DNA of 64,000 bases from Streptomyces sp. ISL-11 (lineage in GTDB: Bacteria; Actinomycetota; Actinomycetes; Streptomycetales; Streptomycetaceae), in assembly GCF_018614525.1 (NCBI RefSeq), contig NZ_JAGGOL010000047.1, positions 1-64,000 on the forward strand. Direction: 5' to 3'. Every line of letters starts with the position of its first letter. The first letter of the stretch is position 1. Under the pieces are notes generated by a model. It saw only the letters and a list, made by a program, of their open reading frames with translations. It was not told where the DNA came from and did not search any database. Of the stretch, positions 27,125 to 34,082 are shown in pieces. The translations under genes were made by a program, and so were the position numbers.

Positions 27125-27619
27125 TCACCGGGGGAGCCGCCCGTGCGGCAGATCGGCCCAGACGACACGGCCACGGCCGCTGTCGTCGGGCCGGACCCCC
27201 CACGCCTTCGACAGGGCGCCCACCAGCAGCAGTCCGCGCCCGCTCTCCTCGTCCGCGCCGCTGCACCGCGCGCGGGGCTCCGTCGAGGTGTGCCCCTGGT
27301 CGGTCACCTCGATCCGCAGGTGTGCGCCGCTCAGGCGCAGTTGACAGCCGACCTTGTCGCTGTCGGTGTGCCGTACCGCGTTGGTGAACAGCTCCGACAC
27401 CACCAATTGGGCGTCGTCGCACGCCCCTTCGTCGATTCCCCACTCCCGCAGCTGCGCGAGAACTCTTCTGCGCGCCTCCGCCACCGAGGTGTTGAGAGCC
27501 GGGAAGTGGAAGGCGTCCTGAAGACGCGCGGCTATGGAGCAGCCGTAGCGTCCGAGCGAAGGTGCGTCATGGGAGGGGACCACTCCGCAACTATGTGCGA
27601 TGCGGGTCAGGTGTGGCAA
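27125..27619 (-). CDS. ATP-binding regulatory protein (HATPase_c_2, RsbW/SpoIIAB-like)
   Basis: The 164-aa protein has a GHKL ATPase domain: N-box ELFTNAVRHT (about residues 80-89), G1-box DQGH and G2-box GRGLLLV. It lacks a sensor or receiver domain. Members act as anti-sigma kinases or partners of Streptomyces XRE/DUF397 regulators. The divergent neighbour is exactly such an XRE-DUF397 pair, giving the three-gene arrangement common in Streptomyces development loci (abaA/whiJ-like). A 15-bp palindrome lies 7 bases upstream of its start. Confidence 0.85.
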   Translation of the reverse strand: MPHLTRIAHSCGVVPSHDAPSLGRYGCSIAARLQDAFHFPALNTSVAEARRRVLAQLREWGIDEGACDDAQLVVSELFTNAVRHTDSDKVGCQLRLSGAHLRIEVTDQGHTSTEPRARCSGADEESGRGLLLVGALSKAWGVRPDDSGRGRVVWADLPHGRLPR

Positions 27620-27626
27620 GGTTCAA

Positions 27627-27641
27627 TCTGTAAATTACAGA
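27627..27641. promoter_or_regulatory. 15-bp palindrome between divergent regulator genes
   Basis: TCTGTAA-A-TTACAGA is a perfect palindrome in an AT-rich patch, just upstream of the HATPase gene start and 133 bases before the XRE gene. It is a good candidate operator for the XRE-family protein encoded to its right. Confidence 0.5.
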
Positions 27642-27773
27642 ATCGTCAGTGCAGTCTGTTGGCTCCGGTGAGCCGCGTGACACACTGCGGGTCACCTGGC
27701 GGGCATATGCCAGGCGTTGGGGCCGGGGACCGGGGAAACCCCGGGGACCGGGAAAATGGGGAAGGGGAGAAGA

Positions 27774-28640
27774 GTGGCGGACGCACGGCCGGCAGGTGCC
27801 CCTACGGTCCTGAGGGTCGTCCTCGGCAAACGGCTGCACGACCTCCGGGAGAAGGCCGGGCTCTCCTACGAGCAGGCGGGCCGCGCCCTCGACGTCACGC
27901 ACGCCACCGTCCGCAGGATGGAGAAGGCCGAGGTCGGCCTCAAGCTTCCCTACGTCGAGAAGCTGCTGCGCGTCTACGGCGTCGTCGACCCCAAGGAGGT
28001 CGAGGGCTTCGTCTCCCTGGCCCGGGAGGCCAACCGCCCCGGCTGGTGGCACCGCTTCCGGGACGTCCTGCCCGAGTGGTTCAGCGCGTTCGTCAGCCTC
28101 GAGGGAGAGGCCAACCTCATCCGCGCCTACGAGCCGCACTACGTCCCCGGACTGCTCCAGACCGAGGGCTACGCGCGCGCCGTGCTCCGCGCCGGCATGC
28201 CGCACGCCTCCGACGCCGACATCGACCGCGCGGTCACCGTCCGCCGCGAGCGCCAGTCGCTGCTCACCCGGGACGGCGCCCCGCTGCTGTGGGTGGTCAT
28301 CGACGAGACCGTGCTGCGCCGGCCCATCGGCGGGCCGGGCGTCATGCGCGAGCAGATCACCCACCTCATGGCGGCCACCGCGCTGCCGAACGTAAGGCTC
28401 CAGATCATGCCGTTCGCCGCCGGGCCGCACCCGGCGATGTACGGACCGTTCCATATCTTCCGGTTCCCGCTCCCCGAACTGCCGGACATCGCGTACGCCG
28501 AGAACCTGGTCGGAGCCTCGTACTTCGACCAGCGCGACGATGTCTCGGCCTTCCTGGAGGCGCTGGACCGGATGTGCGCGCAGGCCGCGCCGGCACACAC
28601 CACCGAGGCACTCCTGGGTGGCATTCGTAAGGAGATCTGA
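27774..28640 (+). CDS. XRE-family helix-turn-helix regulator with DUF5753 domain
   Basis: The roughly 288-aa protein has an N-terminal HTH_31-type domain (KRLHDLREKAGLSYEQAG followed by THATVRRMEKAE, about residues 18-55). A DUF5753 domain follows, recognisable from EPHYVPGLLQTEGYARAVL and a late LPDIAYAENLVGASYFD. I place the start at GTG 27774 with GGGGAG upstream; ATG 27756 is an alternative. Such proteins work with a small DUF397 partner, encoded 3 bases downstream, to control development or antibiotic genes. No effector is known. Confidence 0.88.
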   Translation: MADARPAGAPTVLRVVLGKRLHDLREKAGLSYEQAGRALDVTHATVRRMEKAEVGLKLPYVEKLLRVYGVVDPKEVEGFVSLAREANRPGWWHRFRDVLPEWFSAFVSLEGEANLIRAYEPHYVPGLLQTEGYARAVLRAGMPHASDADIDRAVTVRRERQSLLTRDGAPLLWVVIDETVLRRPIGGPGVMREQITHLMAATALPNVRLQIMPFAAGPHPAMYGPFHIFRFPLPELPDIAYAENLVGASYFDQRDDVSAFLEALDRMCAQAAPAHTTEALLGGIRKEI

Positions 28641-28643
28641 ACC

Positions 28644-28916
28644 ATGGATCCGACCACCATGGATCGCGTATACAACGGCATGCCCGCCACCGACCTCGGG
28701 ACCGAGGGCTGGAGCAAGCCGTGGAGCGGCGGCAACGGGGGAAGTTGCGTCGAGGCCATGCGCCTGCGGGACGGCCGGGTCGCGCTGCGCCAGTCCACCG
28801 ATCCGGACGGCCCCGCGCTGATCTACACGCATCACGAAATCGAGAGCTTCATCAAGGGCGCGAAGGCCGGCGAAGCCGACTTCCTTCTCGCGGGAACGAG
28901 TGTGAGCTGCGAATGA
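28644..28916 (+). CDS. DUF397 protein (partner of the XRE/DUF5753 regulator)
   Basis: The 90-aa protein has the DUF397 pattern: an aromatic WSKPWSGGNGGSCVEA segment, then VALRQSTDPDGPALIYTHHEIESFI. It begins 3 bases after the XRE gene and overlaps the methyltransferase gene by 4 bases (ATGA), so all three are co-translated. DUF397 proteins pair with XRE/DUF5753 repressors and can behave like antitoxin-like anti-repressors. It has slightly unusual N-terminal residues but is full length. Confidence 0.85.
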   Translation: MDPTTMDRVYNGMPATDLGTEGWSKPWSGGNGGSCVEAMRLRDGRVALRQSTDPDGPALIYTHHEIESFIKGAKAGEADFLLAGTSVSCE

Positions 28917-29761
28917 AAGGGCACGGCGTGAGCGAGCAGGGCTTCGCGGCCGAGGAGATCGACACCAGCCGGCCGCACCCGGCCCGGATGTACGACTACT
29001 ACCTCGGCGGCTGGGACAACTACGAGGTCGACCGGCAGGCGGCCGAGCACGTCATCGAGGCGCACCCGCAGGTACGGCTGTCCGCCCGCGCCAACCGCGC
29101 CTTCATGGCACGCGCGGTCCGGGACGTGGTGCGCGGTGGCGTCCGGCAGATCATCGACATCGGTACGGGCATACCCACCTCCCCGAACACCCATGAGGTG
29201 GCCCGGGAGACCGACCCCGACGTCCGCGTCGCGTACGTCGACAACGACCCGATCGTGGCCACCCACGCGGGGGCCAAGCTGACGAACGCCGGCCACGCCG
29301 CGTTCGTCCTCGGCGATGTGCGCGAGCCCCGGGCGATCCTGGACCACCCCGTGGTCCGCGACCTGATCGACTTCTCCGAGCCGGTGGCCCTGCTGCTGGT
29401 CGCCGTCCTGCACTTCGTCAAGGACGAGGAGGACCCGGCCGGCATCGTCGCCGCCCTGGGCGAGGCCCTGCCCGCCGGCAGCTGTCTCGTGCTCTCCCAC
29501 GCCACGGCCGAACCGTACGAGGGGTACGTGGACGGCTACACCGACGTCAAGGCCCGCGACAGCGTCCTGGGCGCGTACAAGAACGCCACCGCCGCGCTCA
29601 ACCTGCGCGGCCGCACGGCGATCGAGCCGCTCTTCGGCGACTTCGCGCTCCAGGACCCGGGCCTGGTCCGCGTGCCGCTGTGGCGCCCGGACGGCCCGGT
29701 GCCGGGCGCCGAGGAGCTCAACGACACGATCTTCTACGGGGGAGTGGGCAGAAAGGGCTAG
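28913..29761 (+). CDS. SAM-dependent methyltransferase (DUF574 family)
   Basis: The 282-aa protein starts with the family's near-invariant RPHPARMYDYYLGGWDNYEVDR region (pieces at about residues 17-38). SAM-binding motif I is IIDIGTGIPTSPNTHEVA, and VAYVDNDPIVATHA supplies the acidic ribose ligand. Streptomyces genomes encode many paralogues, frequently beside XRE/DUF397 genes as here. The methyl acceptor is unknown. The ATG overlaps the DUF397 stop; GTG 28928 is a possible alternative start. Confidence 0.88.
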   Translation: MKGHGVSEQGFAAEEIDTSRPHPARMYDYYLGGWDNYEVDRQAAEHVIEAHPQVRLSARANRAFMARAVRDVVRGGVRQIIDIGTGIPTSPNTHEVARETDPDVRVAYVDNDPIVATHAGAKLTNAGHAAFVLGDVREPRAILDHPVVRDLIDFSEPVALLLVAVLHFVKDEEDPAGIVAALGEALPAGSCLVLSHATAEPYEGYVDGYTDVKARDSVLGAYKNATAALNLRGRTAIEPLFGDFALQDPGLVRVPLWRPDGPVPGAEELNDTIFYGGVGRKG

Positions 29762-29834
29762 CGCGATGCCCCCATCGCCGGGCGGGCTCGAACAAGCCCA
29801 GCCGAATCCAGCCCGTCCGGCGTCGGAGCCCCGG

Positions 29835-30401
29835 TCACCGACCGGCAGTCACCCCACTCGGCACCTCGCAACTGTCCTTGAACCCCTGGCTCGTCAGGCC
29901 GAGCGCCGCGTTCGTGCGGGACCGGAGGTTCTCCACCGCCACCATCGCCGTCAGCTCGACGAACGCGGCATCGCCCAGGCTCGTCCGCAACCGCTCGGCC
30001 AGGTCGTCCCCGACCGTGGGCGGCGTCGCGGTCATCGCCTCGGCGTACTCCATGACGTCCCGCTCCAGCGGGGTGTACGCGTCGCTCTCGCGCCACACCG
30101 GCACATCGAGCAGCTTCTCGTGCGGCACCCCGTGCTTGCGGCTCGCCCAGTAGCCGAAGTCCACGCACCAGGAGCAGCCGATGGACACGGACGACGCCAT
30201 CTCCGCCAGCGACTTGAGCTGAGGATCGAGCTTCTTCCACCGGGCGAGCGCCATCTCGAACCGGGACGACGCGAGCAGCACCCGCGGGTTGTGGGCGAAC
30301 GCCATGACCGGGTCGAGGGTCCTGCCGTAGGCGCGCTTGCAGTACCACTCCACCAGGCGGATCAGCGGGGTGGGCTTCGGGTCGAGCGGGATACGGGCCA
30401 T
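29835..30401 (-). CDS. Carboxymuconolactone decarboxylase / AhpD-like protein
   Basis: The 188-aa protein begins at ATG 30401 because GGAGG stands 8 bases upstream; an ATG five codons earlier would use no such site. The CMD-fold signature is the redox pair C-x2-C in SIGCSWCVDFG (about residue 75) with a conserved His-containing helix (ASRKHGVP). AhpD-like proteins are thiol peroxidase-linked reductants or act on gamma-carboxymuconolactone. The Cys pair supports the redox type. It is monocistronic and divergent from alkB, with a 150-bp shared upstream region. A fragment of the dispersed repeat lies just beyond its 3' end. Confidence 0.85.
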   Translation of the reverse strand: MARIPLDPKPTPLIRLVEWYCKRAYGRTLDPVMAFAHNPRVLLASSRFEMALARWKKLDPQLKSLAEMASSVSIGCSWCVDFGYWASRKHGVPHEKLLDVPVWRESDAYTPLERDVMEYAEAMTATPPTVGDDLAERLRTSLGDAAFVELTAMVAVENLRSRTNAALGLTSQGFKDSCEVPSGVTAGR

Positions 30402-30551
30402 GGCCGGTGCCTCCATCGGGGACGTGTGGTCGCTTCCGCCCGTACGACGGACGCGCCCCGCGGCTTTGTGACATCCGCCCGCCGCGTCCGGGTGAGACCG
30501 TGGTCACAGTGCCGCACCGGCGGTGTCACAGCCCCGATCTACGCTGGCGGC

Positions 30552-31208
30552 ATGGACGACGAGCTCTTCCCGCGGCCCGCGGCCGAGATCGCCCCGGGGG
30601 CCGTGCACGTCCCCGGCTGGCTGGACCTGCCCGCCCAGGCCCGCCTGCTCGCCGCCTGCCGTGCCTGGGCCGCCCCACCCGCCGGCCTGCGCACCGTGCG
30701 GATGCCCAGCGGCGGCGAGATGTCGGTGCGCACCGTCTGCCTCGGGTGGCACTGGTTCCCCTACGGTTACGCCCGCACCGTCGTCGACGGCGACGGTGCG
30801 CCGGTCAAGCCCTTCCCGGCCCGGCTGGACGCGCTGGCCCGGGACGCCGTCGCGGCGGCCTACGGCACCGAGGCGGCCCCGGATCCGTACGACGTGGCGC
30901 TGGTCAACTTCTACGGCCACGACGCCCGCATGGGCATGCACCAGGACCGGGACGAGCGCTCGGACGCGCCCGTCGTCTCCCTCAGCCTCGGTGACACCTG
31001 CGTCTTCCGGTTCGGCAACACGAGCGGCCGCAGCCGCCCTTGGACCGATGTCGAGCTGCGCAGCGGTGACCTCTTCGTCTTCGGCGGACCGTCCCGCCGG
31101 GCCTACCACGGTGTGCCGCGCACCCGTCCGGGCACCGCGCCGCCCGCTCTCGGGCTCACCGGGCGACTGAACGTCACCCTCCGCGCCAGCGGTCTCCCCA
31201 ATCCCTGA
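30552..31208 (+). CDS. alkB: Alpha-ketoglutarate-dependent DNA/RNA dealkylase AlkB
   Basis: The 218-aa protein starts at ATG 30552. The Fe(II) site is visible as H-x-D (MHQDRDE, about residue 137) with the distal His in AYHGVP, and the 2-oxoglutarate/substrate arginines lie in the terminal RLNVTLR motif. NFYGHDARMGMHQD is typical of AlkB. It oxidatively removes methyl groups from 1-methyladenine and 3-methylcytosine. Two strong inverted repeats follow the gene. Confidence 0.94.
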   Translation: MDDELFPRPAAEIAPGAVHVPGWLDLPAQARLLAACRAWAAPPAGLRTVRMPSGGEMSVRTVCLGWHWFPYGYARTVVDGDGAPVKPFPARLDALARDAVAAAYGTEAAPDPYDVALVNFYGHDARMGMHQDRDERSDAPVVSLSLGDTCVFRFGNTSGRSRPWTDVELRSGDLFVFGGPSRRAYHGVPRTRPGTAPPALGLTGRLNVTLRASGLPNP

Positions 31209-31218
31209 GCGCGTGCGC

Positions 31219-31242
31219 ATGCACGTGAAAATTCACGTGCAT
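31219..31242. promoter_or_regulatory. 24-bp near-perfect palindrome after alkB
   Basis: ATGCACGTGAA and TTCACGTGCAT flank two A residues. It lies 10 bases after the alkB stop and about 230 bases before the next gene. The AT-containing centre and lack of a T-tract make it look more like a protein-binding site than a terminator, but an RNA stem is also possible. Confidence 0.45.
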
Positions 31243-31284
31243 CCGGGCGCCCGACCCTGCACAGTAGAGGGCGGGGTAACACCC

Positions 31285-31329
31285 GCCGTCGGCCGGGCTC
31301 GTATCACGGGGGCGAGCCCGGCCGACGGC
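31285..31329 (+). terminator. 17-bp perfect stem-loop downstream of alkB
   Basis: GCCGTCGGCCGGGCTCG (31285-31301) pairs exactly with CGAGCCCGGCCGACGGC (31313-31329) over an 11-base loop. It is the likely transcription end for alkB. The rest of 31209-31470 shows no gene. Confidence 0.75.
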
Positions 31330-31470
31330 ACCCGGTGTTCGCCCGTGCGCTTACGGCCCGTAGGACGGGGGCCATCGGGCGGCTCCGGGGCAGGGGCAGA
31401 TAATGGCGGGACCCGAGCTCCCCCACGGCCTCAGCCGCACGGGGTCGCCCCCCTCGCCCCTGGAGGTGCC

Positions 31471-32646
31471 GTGACCGGCTTCCGCCCGAAAAGCTTCCCG
31501 CTCGACGCCCTGCGCCCGGCCGCCTTCGGAGCGGACCCGTCGGGGGAGCGGATGGCGCGCATCCGGCGGTCGCCGCACTACGCCGACGGTGTCTTCACCA
31601 ACCCCGTGGGGGTCGACCGCACGCCCTCCGGAGCGATGCTGAAGTTCCTGCCCACGTATTTCCGCAAGGAGGAGCGCGCCCGCCGCGCGCCCGCCGGAGC
31701 CGTGCCCGTCCACCCCACCACCATCGCCGACCTCGCCGCCCCCGCGGTCTCCGGACTGCGGCTGACGTGGATGGGCCACTCCAGCGTGCTCGCCGAGATC
31801 GACGGCCACCGGGTGCTCTTCGACCCGGTGTGGTCCGAGCGCTGCTCGCCCTTCGCCTTCGCGGGCCCCAGGCGCCTGCACCCGGTGCCGGTGCCGCTGG
31901 CCGAGGTGGGGACCGTGGACGCCGTCGTCATCTCCCACGACCACTACGACCACCTCGACATGCCGACGGTCAGAGCGCTGGCCCGTACCGGCACCCGGTT
32001 CGTCGTACCGCTGGGCGTCGGTGCCCACCTGGAGCACTGGGGCATTCCGGCGGACCGGATCGCCGAGCTCGACTGGCACGAGTCCACGGCCGTCGGCGGC
32101 CTCACCCTCACCGCCACTCCCGCCCGCCACTTCTGTGGCAGAGCGCTGCGCAACACCCAGCACACCCTCTGGGCCTCCTGGGTGGTCGCCGGCCCCGACC
32201 ACCGCATCTTCCACAGCGGCGACACCGGCTACTTCCCCGGCTTCGCGGACATCGGCGCCCAGTACGGGCCGTTCGACGCCACGATGGTGCAGATCGGTGC
32301 CTACAGCGAATTCTGGCCCGATATCCACATGACGCCCGAGGAGGGCATGCGGGCTCATTCCGACCTCCAGGGCGACCCGGCCCGCGGCGTCATGCTGCCG
32401 ATCCACTGGGGCACCTTCAACCTCGCTCCCCATCCCTGGGAGGAGCCGGTCGAGGGAACCGTCGCCGCAGCTCGGCGCGCTGGTGCGCACATCGCCGCGC
32501 CCCGCCCGGGGCAGCCCTTCGAGCCGGCCGCCGGGCTGCCGCTCGACCTGTGGTGGCAGGCGATCACGGGCCGGCCGGCGGGCGGCCGGCCCGAGCCGGT
32601 GGCGGACCTGCCGAGCCGCGCCGGGGCCGCCACCGTCCGCGTGTAG
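31471..32646 (+). CDS. MBL-fold metal-dependent hydrolase (NAPE-PLD/UlaG-like)
   Basis: The 391-aa protein is placed at GTG 31471 (GGAGG at 31462-31466); an in-frame extension to 31213 runs through two stem-loops and is rejected. The metallo-beta-lactamase motif H-x-H-x-D-H is present in ISHDHYDHLD (about residue 154), with further ligands in HSGDTGYF and PIHWGTF. The WMGHSSVLAEIDG segment is typical of the NAPE-hydrolysing phospholipase D / lactonase branch. The enzyme is cytoplasmic, has no signal peptide, and may cleave a phosphodiester or lactone. Confidence 0.87.
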   Translation: MTGFRPKSFPLDALRPAAFGADPSGERMARIRRSPHYADGVFTNPVGVDRTPSGAMLKFLPTYFRKEERARRAPAGAVPVHPTTIADLAAPAVSGLRLTWMGHSSVLAEIDGHRVLFDPVWSERCSPFAFAGPRRLHPVPVPLAEVGTVDAVVISHDHYDHLDMPTVRALARTGTRFVVPLGVGAHLEHWGIPADRIAELDWHESTAVGGLTLTATPARHFCGRALRNTQHTLWASWVVAGPDHRIFHSGDTGYFPGFADIGAQYGPFDATMVQIGAYSEFWPDIHMTPEEGMRAHSDLQGDPARGVMLPIHWGTFNLAPHPWEEPVEGTVAAARRAGAHIAAPRPGQPFEPAAGLPLDLWWQAITGRPAGGRPEPVADLPSRAGAATVRV

Positions 32647-32689
32647 GCCATCTCCGGCGGCCGGCGCGGTGGTGTCCTCAAGCGCCGGA

Positions 32690-32895
32690 CGGGCTGCTGT
32701 GCTGTGTCCTCAATCTCCCCCAGCTACCGCTGGGGGTCCCCCAACAGGCTGAAGGCGGCTGAGCCCAGCCGAATCAAGCCTGTCCGGCGCTTGAGGACGC
32801 GCCCGCAGGGCGCTCGCCGCCGCAGGCGGCAAAGCCGGCCCGCCCCGCCGCAGGCGGCCAGGCGGCAAAGCCGGCCCGCAGCCGAAGCCTCGCCG
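32690..32895 (+). repeat. Dispersed intergenic repeat, copy 1 (with internal tandem duplication)
   Basis: This gap contains a hairpin CCCCCAGC-TACC-GCTGGGGG (32717-32736). It is followed by the words AACAGGCTGAA, GCTGAGCCCAGCCGAATCAA, GCTTGAGGACGCGCCCGCAG and CGCCGCAGGCGGCAAAG. The same ordered words occur in reverse orientation at about 56410-56580, and a shorter piece occurs near 29790-29820. Within this copy a GCAGGCGGC...AAAGCCGGCCCGC block is duplicated (about 32830-32880). There is no coding frame. It looks like a non-autonomous repeat family of the genome. Confidence 0.7.
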
Positions 32896-33020
32896 GGCAC
32901 GGCCTGGTCCGGGGTTCGGCGGCCGCCCCGTGGCGATGGCGTGATCTCGCGCCGCCGCGTAAATGAGTCGCCCGCACCTCTTGTGGCGGAAGCGGCGGGA
33001 CCGCTTCAATGCCGTTCATG

Positions 33021-33039
33021 GTTAGGAAAGCTTCCTAAC
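33021..33039. promoter_or_regulatory. Palindromic operator of the chitosanase gene
   Basis: GTTAGGAA-AGC-TTCCTAAC is a perfect palindrome about 97 bases upstream of the chitosanase ATG. It matches the AGGAAASCTT-type palindrome known in promoters of streptomycete chitosanase genes, which is bound by the ROK-family repressor CsnR in S. lividans. A partial half-site, GAGCTTCCTGAC, follows directly (33041-33052). The remainder of 32896-33135 holds the promoter and leader. Confidence 0.8.
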
Positions 33040-33135
33040 AGAGCTTCCTGACCGCCGATGCTCCATGCGAACCGCCATCGGGTGCCCTCGGCGATCCACC
33101 GAGGGCCCTCGGTAACCATCGGGAACGGAGACCAC

Positions 33136-34023
33136 ATGCTCACGCGCACCTCGAAGAAGACCCCCCGCATCGCCCTCATGGGACTGGCCGTCGCCCTCCC
33201 CGCCCTCGCCTTCGCCGGATCGGGCGGGGCCACCGCGGCCACCGCCGCCCCGGACACCCACGTCGCCACCGCCCCGGCCACCGAGCGAATACAGCGGGTG
33301 GCCACGGCGGCGGCCGGGCTGGACGACCCGCACAAGAAGGACATCGCCATGCGGCTGGTGTCGAGCGCGGAGAACTCCTCGCTCGACTGGCGCGCCCAGT
33401 TCGCGTACATCGAGGACATCAAGGACGGCCGCGGCTACACCGCCGGCATCATCGGCTTCTGTTCCGGCACCGGCGACATGCTCGACCTCGTCGAGCGCTA
33501 CACCCGGCAGAAGCCCGGCAACCCGCTGGCCAAGTACCTCCCCGCCCTGCGCAAGGTCAACGGCAGCGACTCCCACGCCGGCCTCGGCAAGCCCTTCGAG
33601 GACGCCTGGAAGAAGGCCGCCCAGGACAAGGACTTCCAGAAGGCCCAGGAGTCCGAGCGCGACCGCGTCTACTTCAACCCCGCCGTCAAGCAGGGCAAGG
33701 ACGACGGCCTGCGCGCGCTGGGCCAGTTCGCCTACTACGACGCGATCGTCATGCACGGCCCCGGCACCGGCAAGGACAGCTTCGGCGGCATCCGCAAGGC
33801 CGCCATGGCGAAGGCCCGGACCCCCGCGCAGGGCGGTGACGAGAAGAGCTATCTGAACGCCTTCCTGGACGCCCGCAAGAAGGCCATGCAGAACGAGGAG
33901 GCGCACAGCGACACCAGCCGCGTCGACACCGCGCAGCGCGTCTTCCTCGACAACGGCAACTTCGACCTCCAGCCGCCGCTGAAGTGGAAGGTCTACGGCG
34001 ACTCGTACCAGATCAACGAGTAG
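33136..34023 (+). CDS. csn: Secreted chitosanase, glycoside hydrolase family 46
   Basis: The 295-aa precursor starts at ATG 33136 and has a signal peptide: basic KKTPR, hydrophobic IALMGLAVALPALAFA and an Ala-rich cleavage region near residue 40. The mature part has the GH46 catalytic acid Glu79 in SSAENSS and the catalytic base Asp97 in KDGRGYT, spaced by 18 as in the N174 enzyme. IIGFCSGTGDML and RALGQFAYYDAIVMHGPG are near-diagnostic. It hydrolyses chitosan outside the cell. A palindromic operator upstream indicates induction by chitosan oligomers. Confidence 0.96.
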   Translation: MLTRTSKKTPRIALMGLAVALPALAFAGSGGATAATAAPDTHVATAPATERIQRVATAAAGLDDPHKKDIAMRLVSSAENSSLDWRAQFAYIEDIKDGRGYTAGIIGFCSGTGDMLDLVERYTRQKPGNPLAKYLPALRKVNGSDSHAGLGKPFEDAWKKAAQDKDFQKAQESERDRVYFNPAVKQGKDDGLRALGQFAYYDAIVMHGPGTGKDSFGGIRKAAMAKARTPAQGGDEKSYLNAFLDARKKAMQNEEAHSDTSRVDTAQRVFLDNGNFDLQPPLKWKVYGDSYQINE

Positions 34024-34035
34024 CCGTTCGCGCCC

Positions 34036-34075
34036 GCGGCCGCCCTCGCTCCCCCGACCGGGGGCGAGGGCGGCC
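34036..34075. terminator. Bidirectional stem-loop between convergent genes
   Basis: GCGGCCGCCCTCG (from 34036) pairs with CGAGGGCGGCCGC (to 34075), extended by CCCCC/GGGGG nearer the loop with one bulge. It lies between the chitosanase stop (34023) and the stop of the convergent gene (34083). Confidence 0.75.
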
Positions 34076-34082
34076 GCCGGTG

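Noticed and set aside
29766-30551. Upstream extension of alkB overlapping the AhpD-like gene
   Set aside because: The extension is antisense to the CMD-family gene and has no homology; AlkB proteins of about 218 aa are full length from ATG 30552.
31213-31470. N-terminal extension of the MBL hydrolase to 31213
   Set aside because: It would run through a 24-bp palindrome and a 17-bp terminator stem; the GTG at 31471 has a good ribosome-binding site and matches domain start.
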